Positions 23,505 through 37,379 of a DNA stretch of 64,000 nucleotides are shown here, one piece after another. The position numbers were made by a program, and so were the translations under genes. Every line of letters begins with the position of its first letter. The first letter of the stretch is position 1. Origin of the DNA: Owenia fusiformis (lineage: Eukaryota; Annelida; Polychaeta; Sabellida; Oweniidae); assembly GCA_903813345.2 (NCBI GenBank), contig CAIIXF020000001.1, forward strand, positions 45,341,885-45,405,884, in the 5' to 3' direction. Below the pieces are notes generated by a model. The model saw nothing but the letters and a program-made list of their open reading frames with translations, was not told the origin of the DNA and did not search any database.

Positions 23505-24038
23505 ATTGTCTCGTATCCCTTATGTTTGCATAGAACGGTCTCTCAGTATCTTTTCTATTTACAACCCAGCTTCTGCAACATATAAAAATAACACATGGAC
23601 TACTTCACTTGAGATTCACCTTGCTTTACACAGTTAAACATGTGTTTACATAAAACTGACACTCTCTTTAAAAGAAGTAAAGGACATATTTGCATTTGTC
23701 AGTGGGTCATAAATAATGATTAAAGAACGAACTCGTCAACCCTGTGCAAATATTCAACTGAGAGAATTGTTTTTGGAGTAATGTTCAATCATGGTGCAGT
23801 CAGAAAATCAGGACATTGTATTTTTGTTCATATCCGATATTTATTTTAGAACCATATTTCCATGTAAAAAGTCACTGAAAATCAACCCTAAAGTCATCAA
23901 CAATAGTCGGAGGGCAGCGTAACAATGAAGCAGATTGGAATTCAGGATAAATTTTGTCAACCCTTTCCTCCAACCTCACGACCCAGGGTAAACTCAAATG
24001 AACTAAAACAAAAATTGTAGAGATTACTTGCAAATAAG
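23505..24038. other. Upstream flank of exon 1a
   Basis: This should hold the promoter of the 1a transcript. On the minus strand a TATATG within TTTTTATATG lies about 80 nt upstream of the ATG, too weak to call a TATA box. On the same strand an AATAAA lies near 23,840, which could serve the coding-like segment that ends at 24,039. Confidence 0.35.
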
Positions 24039-24335
24039 TTATAGATCCCCTGCAAAGAAGGATTTCAACCAGATTTCAACCAGACCGATGGGATTGATTT
24101 GGGTTTCTTGCATATCCAAAGGATCACTCTGGTTACTATCCTTATCTAAATCGTCTGGCTGTAGTGCGATATTAACCACTGTAAATGGGAGTTTTGATAT
24201 CATTGGCCTGATATCTAATTTGATTAGTCTTGCTCCAAGACCCTGGACACTATCTACTCTAACAACTGTCGTTAGATGGGATACAGTGATACTACAGGGT
24301 CTTGAAGCAATACTACTAAATGATCTGAAATGTAA
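24039..24335 (-). CDS. Unidentified coding-like segment, possible 3' exon of a neighbouring gene
   Basis: The minus strand is open for about 98 codons up to a TAA at 24,039. The peptide includes HLTTVVRVDSVQGLGARLIK, LDIRPMISKLPFTVV, NIALQPDDLDKDSNQSDP and LVEIWLKSFFAGDL, a balanced composition more protein-like than the other open frames here. There is no early ATG. A possible acceptor TTTCAG ends at 24,325, so it could be a last exon, with AATAAA about 200 nt further on. The plus strand is also open (114 codons) but its peptide looks like a shadow. I do not recognise the family; a transposon-derived fragment is possible. Confidence 0.3.
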   Translation of the reverse strand, partial: LHFRSFSSIASRPCSITVSHLTTVVRVDSVQGLGARLIKLDIRPMISKLPFTVVNIALQPDDLDKDSNQSDPLDMQETQINPIGLVEIWLKSFFAGDL

Positions 24336-26959
24336 CTTTTATGCCTTGGATCGGACTTTGAATATGAAATGAATAACAGAAGTAAAAATTGTTGTGTAGT
24401 GATCATCTGACTCATATCCCGCAATAAGACATATAGGCTTCACCAAAGAATTAATTCTTATTTTTAAATTTAGAGTTAAGATTCGTTAGAATCTTTCGTA
24501 GCGTAACTGATTATAGAAATATTTATTACTTCCTTTCCTCTGATCATATACTGTAGGTATCCTTATCAAAAGGGCATAAAGATTAGTCCCTAGTTATATC
24601 CAGTCACATCCATATTGTACACAGTTGGATCCTAAGCCATCCCTTGGAAATTGGAATACAATTACTATTGTACACAAGTTTTAGATAAATACTAGAGACC
24701 GATAAATCAGAATAAGTTTGGGTAACAAGATGGCTATGGTTCCGGTTGGAAAATTCGGTAAAATTTTTCTATGAATCGATTTATCGAGAAAGCATAAATC
24801 ATCCCAATCTTTTCGGTACAAACATGTATAAGCATCATTTGCCTATACATATTATAGTTATAATTCCTCACTTTTGTCACGAAAACGAAACTTTAAAAAC
24901 GGTTAAGATCTGCACTTTTAACCCGATCCGTTTACGTAACAATAGTGACAGATTCTGTTGTCTTTTGGGCTATTTGTTCGCAAACGTGTACATCCTTCCT
25001 TAAACATATGATACGTTTGTGATAAAAATGTCACGAGAACTCTGCCGACAGCTCTTGAAATAAAGAAAATCGTATTTTCGAGGTTCCGACATTTTGTTAC
25101 CGAAACGAATCCGTTGGGGTAACCAGTCTGAAGAGTGCAGTACCAGTGATTGTTGGATCCACAGTCACTACTATCTTTGGAAGAGGGTAGACTCCCAAGT
25201 AGTTAGATAAATAGAGGGACTATAATAATTCAGAATGAGTTGGACACACCCTGAATACAGAATCTGAATATTCTTGCTTACATTCCCAATCCACTGTAAG
25301 AAACGATCGAGCCATATGAATCAGAAATGACAGACACACAATCGTTGGTTTATCCTATCTACCATCCACTGGATTCCACTAGACAACTAAATCTGAATAA
25401 TTTTGAGATAAAAACACAGTTCTCTCTTATATTTGAGGTAATTTGAAGTAATTTGTCAGCCTTTCAGCACATTTTACTTTGAAGCTTCACCATCTTTTGA
25501 TGTTTTAGATAATTTGTGATGTTAAGTCGTCCCAGACCAGTAGACCAGTAGACCTACCTGTTCGCAATCATATGAGAAGATGTACGGATGATGACGAAAC
25601 TTGTTCAAAATCACAAATTGTTCGAAAATGTCGACGTATATAAATCCTTAAAAATTCCTTTGCAAAGGATCAACACATAAATCGAGTGTATCAATGTACT
25701 TCTCTGTACCGAGTTTATAGCATGTTTGATACACGGAATATATTTATGTTCTCAGCTCAGGTATTTTATTTGGTCATTCAAGCCAATCAGAGGTCACAAC
25801 ATACTAAGAAAGTACAAAGGTAATATAATGGTATGCGATTTTGTGGTTTCCTAAATGTTTACGATCATTGAACCGTTTTCTGGTGACACGTCAACTAGAA
25901 AATAAAAACATTATTTGCCTGGCAAAGAACAAATTACAACTTGCATGCTTCCTTATTCTTTGATAAATAGAAAAATGACATAATGATCGAATTGGGATTG
26001 CAGGTAAATGGTGCTTCTATTCCATGGTGAAATTGTCATATAAAATATTGCCCACATGTTCCGTCACCTTGTCTTAGGTTCTTATGAATTCTTGGTAGGC
26101 CTATGATAGTACTTATATACTGTTCATTCGATCATGATTTCATGATTTATCATGTATCAAGTGTCGGTTGAATCTGTTGAAACTTAATGGTATACCATGG
26201 GATGACCCTGTTCATGTACGTATTGTGATTTCTCATGAAAATGTTGGTTGTCGAACGAATAATCCATGGAATTTTAGCATTGCATCAATGGATAAATTAG
26301 AGGCCCAAATATTCTAGAAATCGTAAAAGTCATGGAAAATATCATAATTGTATAAATTAGAGGTCTTTTAATGTGCAAATCTCTTAAAATGTCACGAAAA
26401 AACGAGAATTAGTGAGATTTCAAAGCAATAATATAGAAACTCCCCTATTAATTAATTTACGCAAGTCAAAATAAATACGCCAAGAGAACTTAGGAGCCCA
26501 ATACTGACATTTACATGTGGGCTGGCATTATACCAATTTCTAATAATAGGTCACTTACTTATGTAAACTTATTAATTTGTTAATGGAGCCTGAACATAAA
26601 ACAACAGTGTAATATAATAACACAATTCACTAACAATTCACAGCATTTTGTCATCTTGGATTACCATGGTATGGAGTAAAATTAAACTGGTATACGAGTA
26701 TGGCATTATTTCTTACAAATAGAGAATATTCACGATCGGGTCCTTTTGTGAAGGCGGTTGGTCATGCGCGATATTATTAGCAAAAATGTCCAACGATGTC
26801 CTACGTTATATGCAATATTAAAGGGTCGGAGTACCGACCGTTCCCCGTACTTAACATCTTCCGAAAGCAGTGTTCCAGCCATCATCCACTACGTTCCTTC
26901 TTCCAGAAGAAGGAGGTACGAGTTCTAGAGGCCTGTGTTAGGAGGATGCGTACTTAATT
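24336..26959. other. Intergenic, no gene recognised
   Basis: Mostly AT-rich. The segment 24,740-25,110 is richer in CG dinucleotides than its surroundings but has no open frame I can support beyond a chance-sized one. I found no element boundaries. Confidence 0.5.
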
Positions 26960-27800
26960 TTCAGTGAGCATGTTCATTCTTTCCTGGAAAGTATCCATTC
27001 GATATTTGAACTTGTCCTGGATGATTATTTCCTTGGAATATGTCCATTTTTCCTTGACAATGTCCATTCTTTCCTTGAATATGTTCATTCTGAATTCCCT
27101 AAAACATGTCCATTCTATCCTTGAACATGTTTACTCTTTGCTTGTCTTCGACATGTTCATCCTTTTCTTGATCATGCATATTCATATTTTTATATCATAT
27201 TTTTCTTGAACATGTTCATTCTTTCCTTGGACAAGTCCATTGTCTACTTTAACATGTCCATTGTTTCCTCTACCATGCCCATTTTTTTCCTTTGACATGT
27301 CCATTGTTTCTTTTAATATGTTTATTCTTTCCTTGAACATGCCCATTGTTCCCTTTAACATATTCATTCTTTCATAAAACAATCCATTCTTTCCTTGAAC
27401 ATGTCCATTGTTTCCTTTAACACGTCCATTATTTCCTTGAACTTGTTTATATTGTTTCCTTAACATGCCCATTCTTCCTTTGAACACGTCCATTGTTTCC
27501 GTAAATATATCCATTCTTTTCTTCTTTTGTCCATTCTGTCATTGAACATGCCAATTCTTTCCAAAAGCAGTCCATTCTTTCATTGAACATGTCCATTGTT
27601 TCCTTTAACACGTCCATTATTTCCTTGAACTTGTATATTGTTTCCTTTAACATGCCCATTCTTTCTTTGAACACGTCCATTGTTTCCGTAAACATATCCA
27701 TTCTTTTCTTAAACATGCCCATTCTGTCATTGAACATGCCCATTCTTTCCCAAAGCAGTCCATTCTTTCCTTGAACATGTGCATTCCACCCTTTAAAATA
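26960..27800. repeat. Degenerate 21-bp minisatellite, about 40 units, heptad-coding on the minus strand
   Basis: The plus-strand unit is close to CCTTGAACATGTCCATTCTT plus one base. Because 21 nt is seven codons, the minus strand stays open in overlapping frames of 65-110 codons. These give heptads such as MFKERMD, MLKETID and VLKETMD. Frames are broken by indels between units and units are well diverged, so the array is old. The peptide would form a methionine-rich coiled-coil-like heptad pattern. I regard it as a non-coding minisatellite unless transcripts show otherwise. Confidence 0.85.
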
Positions 27801-28942
27801 TAAATTTTTCGGTACAATCTGACAAGGTTCCTTGGGGTCAACATGTGCTATATGCTGTGCAGTGTATGGCGATGTTGAATGACTTAATTGACATATAAAA
27901 TAATGAAGTACATTTTTGGAATGTGCGTTATCATTGTCTTCAGGTCTTACGGAGAAATCTCTCTCAATGTTTGTTTGACTCGATTACGTAGATCTGTTAT
28001 TATTCTACGATTAGCTTAGCAAAGGATGTACAACTTGACACGTGATTGATTTTACAAGATTATACAGAAGAATTACATGAGGAACGATATTACTGTATTT
28101 CCATACAGTGTTTGCTAATAAAAACCAAATGAAGTTTATTCAATATGATGACATGTTTCGCATTGTAAAAAAGGAACAAAACGGAATCTGCTCATAAATT
28201 CGCATATGGTCGACATCAATTGTGTCAATTTGAAATTGCCAAGGCAACACAAGTGTGTTGTGTCCAACAGAGGGCAACCGGTTTGGCTGACTACAACCAT
28301 TCTATATAACCACCATGAAGTGGTGATGTGTGGCGCTGTAACAAATCGGAATCTGTAACAATTGTTACACTTTTGTAGCCGTTAACAAGAGGTGGTGACA
28401 TATCCCTTGTATAAGGTTCTCTCTCATAAAAGGGATCAAAGCAACGCTATCCTCAATAGCTTAGAGCGATGTATTTTATAGAAAGTACTCTATAATTGCG
28501 CAATATTTTATAATCAATGTCACATTAGGTTTAAATCTTCTCGAATTCCGTGAAACACAAGTCGGAAGTCCTTGAGCCAGAGGCGGTGACTTTTCGAGCG
28601 CCTTGTGTATCGAATGACATAGAATTCAATATAACGGCGATCAAACAGATTCCTTCGACACGTTGTGTACGAGTCCCTAATTATTACGACAAATTGTTTT
28701 CGTTGTTTTCATCTGAAATCGATTTTTGCAGTCAATGCAATGTCATCGAAGTTAATAAATATCCCACAAAATAGTTTGAGTTGGTTCTAGCCCTAAATAC
28801 GTATGACTACCAAGACTATGCGACTACCAACACCATGCGATTACCCTGATACACGAGGGCCCATCGCTTACCAGCATTTAGACTTATCATAAAATAATTG
28901 AATGGTAATATTTTTTAGTGATCAAGTCAGAATTGGAATTAA
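27801..28942. other. Interval between the minisatellite and the 9.6-kb foldback element
   Basis: It contains a small repeat at about 28,310-28,402 (ACCACCATGAAGTGGTGATG to GAGGTGGTGACAT) with a relative at 30,590-30,712. A plus-strand open frame of 74 codons at 28,550-28,774 (starts MKHKSEVLEPEAVTF) is GC-richer than its flanks but resembles no family I know. Confidence 0.45.
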
Positions 28943-29480
28943 CACAGCAAAAAATGTGAATCAAACCACTGAATCCTGGAGTCAGGATTCATACAGGATT
29001 CATATGCACATATGAATCCTGTATGAATCCTGCCTCCAGGATTCATACAGGATTCGCTGTTTAAATAGTTTACAAATGAATCCTGCCTTCAGGAATCATA
29101 CAGGATTCATATGCAATATAGTTTACAAATGAATCCAGCCTTCAGGATTCGTACAGGATTCATATAGAAGGTAGTTTGCAAATGAATCCTGCCTTCAGGA
29201 ATCATACAGGATTCATATGCAATATAGTTTACAAATGAATCCAGCCTTCGGGATTCGTACAGGATTCATATAGAAGGTAGTTTGCAAATGAATCCTGCCT
29301 TCAGGAATCATACAGGATTCATATGCAATATAGTTTACAAATGAATCCAGCCTTCAGGATTCGTACAGGATTCATATAGAAGGTAGTTTGCAAATGAATC
29401 CTGTAGCCAGGATTCAAGCAGGATTCATATGCAATATAGTTTACAAATGAATCCAGCCTTCAGGAATCATACAGGAATCA
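28943..29480. repeat. Left inverted arm of the foldback element, with 106-bp tandem units
   Basis: It opens with a palindrome-rich outer segment (AGGATTCATATG followed shortly by CATATGAATCCT). Then come 106-bp units, each made of two related 53-bp halves, one with GCAATATAGTTTACAAATG and one with AGAAGGTAGTTTGCAAATG. The AGAAGGTAG marker recurs at exactly 106-bp spacing (from 29,164, 29,270 and 29,376). The arm ends in a partial unit. Confidence 0.88.
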
Positions 29481-31315
29481 AACGAAAATTGGAATTGATG
29501 TGTATGTTTCTATTCTAACACTCACATTGGCGTATCGCATATATTACGCCAAATGCGCACAGGCGTACCAAATGAATTCGAAAAATTTAATAAAAATGTG
29601 TAATTATTTAAAAGTTGTTCTGTGTGCTAATTTAAAATACATTGTTTTATTTATATTGTCTTCCCCGAATGGGTATATAAACTTTAAATATACATGTAGC
29701 CATGTTTATTGAAAAAAGGACATTGGTTTTATTCGGTCCGTTTTATTCTTATTGGTATTAACTCGCAAATGTCACTACTGGAAATGGTTTTGTGTGGCCA
29801 TGGCAGGGCAAGAAGGGCCCCCGAGGGTCAAAAGGGGCCGTTCTGTAAGATAACTTCTTCGGACGGGAGGTTTTTTACCACAGACTTACAGAAGTGGTGC
29901 CGTTAAAAGAGTTTCTTCTTGGAGAAGGTGCCGCCTAAATGAAACAAAGTGCAATGGCCATTGAGATCGATGCTGTCCCTGTCAGGAGATAATATCAGGC
30001 GATGTATATTTGATGATAAACAAACTTGGTGGGCCATCTTGCCCAATGGTTCTTCTTATCCTGGGTCTCTTACTCCGCTCCTACGCCCATTTCTCATTTC
30101 TTAATGCTAATATAGAATGCGTCACGTGTTATGAAAGATTAGTAGGCCTCAATATTACAATTTGAACCCGATTTTGAAGCATCCTTCAAGATCGGTCCTT
30201 CACTGCTTTCATAGCAGCTCATGAATGTCACAATGCAATGAATTACTCTTGGGCCGCAGGGATGATTTTGAAGCACCCCTGTAAGCCTTTAAATTACATT
30301 GAAATGATAGGCCCTAGGATAGATACGATCAATAATTCATTGGGAGTTCGATTTGGTATCTTTGGTGTTTGCTTTGGAATAGCCTAATCCCGGGGGAATA
30401 ATCACGAATCTCGCGAATCTACCCGGGGAATCTACCTTACGTGAAAGTTAGTTAGCCTACATTCTATTGACAACGTAACATTCATTTGTCATCGTGACCT
30501 GCAGGTCATGCGAACCATCAACATGCAATGGTGTATGTTTACAAAAAACTGGAAATCAGGAGTTTTATTAAGACGGGACTTCCCCTTTTTATGTCACCAC
30601 CAAAAGTGGTCACATATTGTTAAAGTCTCCAACTTTTTTATGTACGGTGTTTAGCGTCTGGGGTCGGCGTTCAGCGTCTGTAACAAATGGCGGGTGGTGA
30701 CATTTTTCATGTTTATGCCTTGTTTAATATTTAAGGCTCCAAATGAAATATGATATCTGATATCATCATGATGTTATTCTTATTATATTATTCTGTTTTG
30801 CAGGTGCCAATGAGTATGACACACAAGCAGTGACAATTGAGTTATAGCCCAGGGAGTTCAAGTTTATGCATCTTGCCTCAAGTAAAGTGTTAGTCCTTAA
30901 AGACAGGACTGTTGGGGAAATGGCACAGTTGCTTGATGCAAGAGTAAAACTTTGAAATAACCATAGATAATATTACAATAGATAAAAGTTTGGCATGCAT
31001 TATTTTTTTCGTTTCATTATTAGATTTGAGAGCAGGTAGACGTATACAGCAGTGCAGTGAATTATGTTTGTATTTTAAGAAGTTGTTTTTCAGGTGTGAC
31101 CAGCGATGATTGCAGGCATGAATACACTTTAAATATATTTCCTAACATATTCCTTCAGTAAATACACCCGTTTGCATGTTTTAAATAAGCCGTAAATAAA
31201 ATGTTTAAACTTTGTTAGCATGGTCTATAATCTACAACGACCGTCAAACCTGTTTAGGTTTTGATTTGTTTTGTTGAAATTAGATTAAGAAATTAGTCTT
31301 TCAAATGTCACCAGC

Positions 31316-31540
31316 ATGGGCGTAGCCAGGGGGGGGGTGCGATGGGTGCGATCGCACCCCCCCCCCATAACCTTTGAAAATATGACCATTGGATAGAGGT
31401 AGAAAAGAGCTTTAAAATGCTTTTTATTTGAAGCTTCTAGCTCAATTTTGAAGGAAGTTGCATCAATTTTTGTAAAATTCAAAAGAAAACTTAATTTTTT
31501 GTGTTGCTTATGGCAAAATCGCACCCCCCCCCCCTGACCG
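31316..31540. repeat. G/C-run dispersed repeat with GGGCGTAGCC-like end
   Basis: It starts GGGCGTAGCCAGG followed by a G run and ends with a C run before CTGACCG. CGATGGGTGCGATCGCACCC inside forms a hairpin. The start resembles CAGGGGCGTAGTC at 33,102, indicating a dispersed family. No duplication was located. Confidence 0.5.
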
Positions 31541-33101
31541 AAAACGAAAACTCTTTAGGGTTGAGGATTCACGTCGGTTTAAATTAGAATAATTCTTTAC
31601 TATCTGGTTTTGTTTGCTTCATTGTGAAATGTTCATCGAATTGTTATTTTTCGAATCATTTCCATTTCGTTACATAAGTTATTTGGAATAAACTTAATTT
31701 CAGCTAAAATGCAGGGTAGTGCATGGCTGTTTTTGAAAATTTTTATTTTAACCTTTTGTTGCTTATCACCGTATTAATTATGAGCACAAGTTTTTATGTT
31801 TGTTTATTTGTTTTTATTTCTTATACAAGTACAAGTAAGTTATACATTGCAAGTCACACCCGTAGCAAACCCTACATTGCCTTACAAAGTTAACATGAGC
31901 AGTTTCGAGAAACATTAGAATATGGGAGGGGTTCAAGAAGAGACCCGGTGTAAAAGGGTAGGAGGTCAAGACAGTATCTGTTGGAATGTTATATATTTCC
32001 CTATCCATTATATGATAGGCGTATGCATGAGTGGAGGGTTGTGGAAATAGGGCCTCGTGAGAGATACATGTACTTGACAGTCAGTAATTGTTTACGCCCC
32101 CCCCCTTCCTTGAAATGCTGAACTAATGTGCTTTTTGTTCATTGAAACAATACGAAATCAAAATTGATTAGTTTCCTAATTACAATAAAAACAAACGGCT
32201 GATTAGAAGATTACAGTGACTGTTTCCCGTCATTACATAACAATGTTGAAGGTGGGCAAAGGAAATCGAGTCTGTATTGATCTAGTTAATAAGCATGATA
32301 CGTGATTATAAACGTAGAGTAAAGGAAATGCCAGGATTTTTTTTTAGCATTCTCATTGTAATCAGAACTATGTGAATTTATACCATTCGCTTAGACATGG
32401 GCTAAAATTTTGATTCTTTTCAGCCTAATATTCTATCCAACAGCATTAAATGATCAAACTCAATTATTTAGTAAAACTTCAATAAGGGATCACGTGAATT
32501 TCGATACAGCGGTAAATGAAAGTTTTATGCTTATTATGCGGGAACTATGAAATATTAGATTTAATTACCTAGGTACCGTATTCGAGGGGACATTTTATCC
32601 TTTTTAGATTTTATATCGATTTTGACATTTTTGGCCTCTGGCTATGAAATATGTCTCTGATATTTATGTATTTCCCGAGAGAAAATTGGACATTTCCAGT
32701 ATCATAATAGACACCAACTTTTAAATCCTAGTAACAGATTTAGAATTCCTATTTTAAAATCAAGAGTCAGTTTAATCAGGAATTCATTGATCAAATGCGA
32801 TCGAGATAGACTGGCGGACAGGATGAGCTGGGATGCAATCAGGAAGGCGCTCAGTTGTTTATATTAATTATTGGGTCTTATAACACCTTAGTATAGTATA
32901 CCCCTCCCTCCCAAATCACAACTTCGCAACCACCGTCAATTTTATAATCAAATCCCTTTCCCTCACTAATGCAAATACATGAATAAATATAATATTGGAG
33001 TGAATTGCATGCGTTTCGAATGAAGTTATCTTTGTAGTACTAGTATTAATTTGTTCAAACAAGTTTACAGAAGATAAATGAAAGGGGACAAAGGGAAACA
33101 C

Positions 33102-33240
33102 AGGGGCGTAGTCAACTTTCAGTCAGGGGGGATGCGATTGCCCCTTAAAAATTCGATTTTCAGTCAGAATGGGGTGGGGGTGCGATTAGCAAGCCACAAT
33201 ATTTTTTTAAATAATAAATCAAAACAAAGCTTTTTTTAAA
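33102..33240. repeat. Second copy of the GGGCGTAG-type repeat
   Basis: It begins CAGGGGCGTAGTCAAC and contains GGATGCGATTGCCCC and GGGTGCGATTAGC, related to the 31.3-kb copy. The right end is unclear. Confidence 0.45.
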
Positions 33241-35336
33241 TTATGAATGTAACATTTAAAGATTAGACTGCAGCTTCTTGAAAAGAAAGCAGAACGTGTC
33301 ATCACCGCCAACAAAACCAGAAGTCTGTTATATTATTAGTCTACAAAATGTCCGGTGACTTAGCTGTATGGAATTTTGAAATATAAAAATTTTATTGTAG
33401 ATATATAACATAAACACATCAACATAGAAAAATTCAATACAGTTATATTGTAACAATATTCATATTATATTAATATTAGAGGGACCAAACACATTCGCTA
33501 TTGCTAAGGTTTCTACGACTTTAACTGTCTTATAAGCATCTTGATCCATCAAGGTATTACAATATTGTATGACTGAAGGAATACACTGGTATGCTATGTC
33601 AGAGCATGAAATTACAATTACACTATGCTTAATAGGCGGCTTCATACTCCTTACGTCTCAAAATCTCTTAATTTTCAAATGGGAGTATATCATTTTCGTG
33701 AGCGGGATTTGGCGGGACAATACGATTTTCTTTCAAAATCAAAAATATTCCAAGGTGTTATTCATCGGGAAGTAGTATCATGGGATAAATTTAGATATAT
33801 CATTGCATCCCACGACCGGTTTGATTATCAATACGCAATCAGCCTGGTACTGGTCAACAGTAATAAATAACAGACGCTAATAAGACACAGGATCCAATCA
33901 GGTTAATTATCGTCTTTTATTGTCTTAAGTCTCAGCGTACCTTGTAAGATAATCATTCCCGTTTGATTTTGTTTGAATCGAAATTAAACGGAGGAGGGGG
34001 GGGGGTGAACATTTAAATCTTAATTTTATTCCTTACAATAGTTAAGAAAACAAACAAAAGACCATTCACTTATCCATCAATTTCCGTGCTCTGCGGATGT
34101 TTGGCTACTTTGATTACAGAAAAGTCTGAACATCATCCAGGACTCTGATTGCAGCAGAAGTCGTCTAGGACTCTGATTATAGAAAATATCGTCTTAGCCT
34201 TTGATTACAGAGATCGTCTAGGTTTTCATCTTTAGACCCACCTTGTGGATTGAGTGTATCATGATCACTTCCAGAGTGATGGGGGCAGGGGGTTCACATT
34301 AAACAAAATTGGTCATCACTTAAGTTTAAAAAAAAGCTCAGAATGATGAAAAACTGCACGATTTTAAATAAATTTTGGAGAAAGGCGTTCTTGAACCCCC
34401 CCCCACCCCCTTCTCTGACTAGGGGTCTGACTTTGTCAAATGTCATGGAGGTCGCAATTATATTCATAGAAAAGCATAAATTAAATAACTTCCCCACATT
34501 TTTACGTCTTTGCCTCTCTATGTTTGATTTTTATTTTCTTATCCCTCAGGAAAAAAACTAAAAATAGAAGGACATGTGATTTGATCGTATATCCTATACC
34601 CCAAAGGTCTCAAAAGTTTTAAATTATTTTTGAAAAACCTCTACCACAGAAATAACACCGGAGGAGATGGAAATGACTTTGAGCCTTGCAAGTTAATGTT
34701 TCAAAAGTACACAAGCGTTTGCGTGTATACTTCGCGTGGCTAAAGTTCTAAACTAACTGTCAAAACAAAACAAAGAATGCAATTTTATTGGCGATCATGC
34801 ACATGCTCTCTTCGAGAGCTTTACCATACTTAAGTCAATTATCAGCAAACTTTATGAATTAAAATCAATTGTAGGCTATATGGAATAAGCTAACTCCTGT
34901 TAAAGATTAGTATAGACAAAACACATAGATAGAACAAAAAGTCCTTTGAAAAGTATATCAAAATGAAAAATGGATAATAAATATTTCAAACATATAAATC
35001 CGCTTATTAAAGAATAACAATTAACACAACTGGGAAAAATGTTCATGCCTTATAATCAGCCATATCGATGCAGATAAAACCGTCTAGATAGAACAAGTAA
35101 CAATAACGAAAACAATTAGCAGATCCATGCCAATTAATTAATTATCGGACTTTGGATTTTTCTTAGTTTATACTCGCTTCAACAACTGCGCACCCCTCTC
35201 TTGTCAGTAAACACAGGTCGGAAGAAATCATCATGAGATTTTGACATTGTACTTTCATCAACTGTAACATAAAGACCGGCGTGTTATAATCTTGACGACT
35301 CATTTAACCTGCCATATATTGCCCGTGTTGTCGTAA

Positions 35337-35471
35337 TTTTCAAATTTGATAAACAATTTTCGAAACCGTATTTTTAGATGTACTTTTTCATGTAGATTTC
35401 AAATTATGACATCACTTTGACTGAATTTTGAATATTTAATGACGTAAATCAAAATTATTTCTACTCGCATC
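35337..35471. repeat. Partial inverted copy of the 13.8-kb MITE
   Basis: It ends TTCTACTCGCATC followed by TA, and carries TTGAATATTTAATGACGTAA, the reverse complement of the left part of the 13,797-14,212 element. The other end of the element is missing. Confidence 0.7.
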
Positions 35472-37379
35472 TAGTCTACCTTGTATTTCAAGGGGAATCT
35501 GTGAAACAGAATACAAATATTATACGATATATTAAGAAGGGAATGATAAAGTATGTAAAATTCCTGCTGAATATACAGTATGCATGTATGAATCTGGGAA
35601 ATCTCTCGGTGTATCGAATGTTACGACGATCGGAACATTCACTGGTTTAATCCAGGAGGTTTAATCTCCCGACGTGATATACAGCAAGTACTCCCGGGCA
35701 AGTACAATCCTTTGGAATACCAAAGCGTTAGATAAAGTGAGACTCTAATAGATCAGAATGTCCCGACACGGAAATCAGAATGACAGAAATATAATTTTGA
35801 ATAATTTTGGGAGGTAGGGAATCGCACAATTTTGTAATTCCAATGCTGCCCTTTGTGTTTTATCAACGTTATACAACGATGCAAACAAAACAGATCGTAT
35901 TTAAATCTTATTCTAATTTTAATTCCTACATGAAATCTCAGCCCCCCCCCCAAACACTAGTAACATTTTAAAGACTTTATCTAATTCAAACAATCAAATC
36001 AAATCAAAATTAAAACATGCAAACAGGTATATCTGCTTATGGAGGAATATCCGAAGAAATGTGTGACGCTGGTTTTCAGTCCTTAATCGCCGCTTAATAC
36101 CTGAAAAGCAACTTATCTGCTTATTATAAGTTATCAAATAATTTAACAATTAAACAGAAACAATGCATGCCAAACATTTATCTATAATTGTTATATTATG
36201 GTTATTTTATAGTTTGCACTTGTATCGAGCAACTGTGTATCGGGCTGTGTATACGGGCCCTTTCTCAAACCCAATATTGGATTTAACACGTCACTTGAGG
36301 CAAGATTCATAAACTATATCTCCACGGGCTATAATTTGAAGAACGCCACTGACGGATCTGTCCCTTTTGGATGGGCCGTATTGTTCTTGTGTGTATCTTA
36401 CCCACGGGAACCTACAAAACAGATATAATTGCATTGTGAAAAGGAAGTCCCGTCTCTATAAAACTTCCTAGAATAAGATTCAAGCAGTGTAAACATCCAT
36501 ATTTGCAAAAATAACGATAAACCACTGTCATTAAGTAGTTGTAGTACCATATTCGTATAGCTTTTGGGAAAGACGATAAAACGCAAAATATGATTGGAAT
36601 ATTTGCTGAAGTCTGGGATCGATGATCTGACAGAAAATTTAAGGAAGGCGTTGATCATGACTGAGCAAAATGAAAGAGCAAAGTAATAATAATTGCAATT
36701 TATGTTTATCATTTCAACTATTCCGAGTCAGAGAAATCAAGAATAAAAATGAAACTTTCCTTAGATATCTGTCGTATTGGCTTTACCGGGAAGGCTAGTT
36801 CTGGGGGGGGGGGTAGCGCTTGTTTAAATTTTAAATTATTAAGATCAAAATGGTAAGGTCATATTGACGAATTTCCAAAATGACAAATTATTGTGCAGTG
36901 CGTTAAATTGGAATATCTTTTGATTCTTTTCCACTGGGGTACGCTAATATCCGATCTTAGTACTTCAATATTTTTGTTTGAAAGCAAGATCTTTAATGTA
37001 AACATCCGCATTTCAATATATCCTGAGACTATCATAGAATAATTCTGTGAATCCCAAGCACAACCCATTACAATATCAGTCTATAAGTCAATCTGTATTA
37101 CAACAAATGAATAATAATCCCGAAAACAGTTCAACTATATTTGGCTTTGACTTATTTGTTTGAGAGGGATACGAAATCTAGGAATAAAAGTCACCGACGG
37201 TCCAACTTCAACGAACAATCTACATGTACAGACTTATCTTACTAATTTAAATAATTATTTGTCCTCATCGTGATTTGCCCGTCTGATTATACAGGTTTTA
37301 CTTTCAATTTAGCCTCACTCAGACACACAAATAAAATGTAAAATTATAACATCATATTATAAAAACATTATCCAACCTC

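Noticed and set aside
28943-29480. Repeat units in the foldback arm resembling repeat-spacer structure
   Set aside because: Both halves of the 106-bp unit recur, so there are no unique spacers, and the same sequence recurs inverted at the right end.
36398-36712. 104-codon minus-strand ORF inside the foldback element as a possible transposase
   Set aside because: No catalytic or DNA-binding motif is visible and the composition is typical of AT-rich chance frames.
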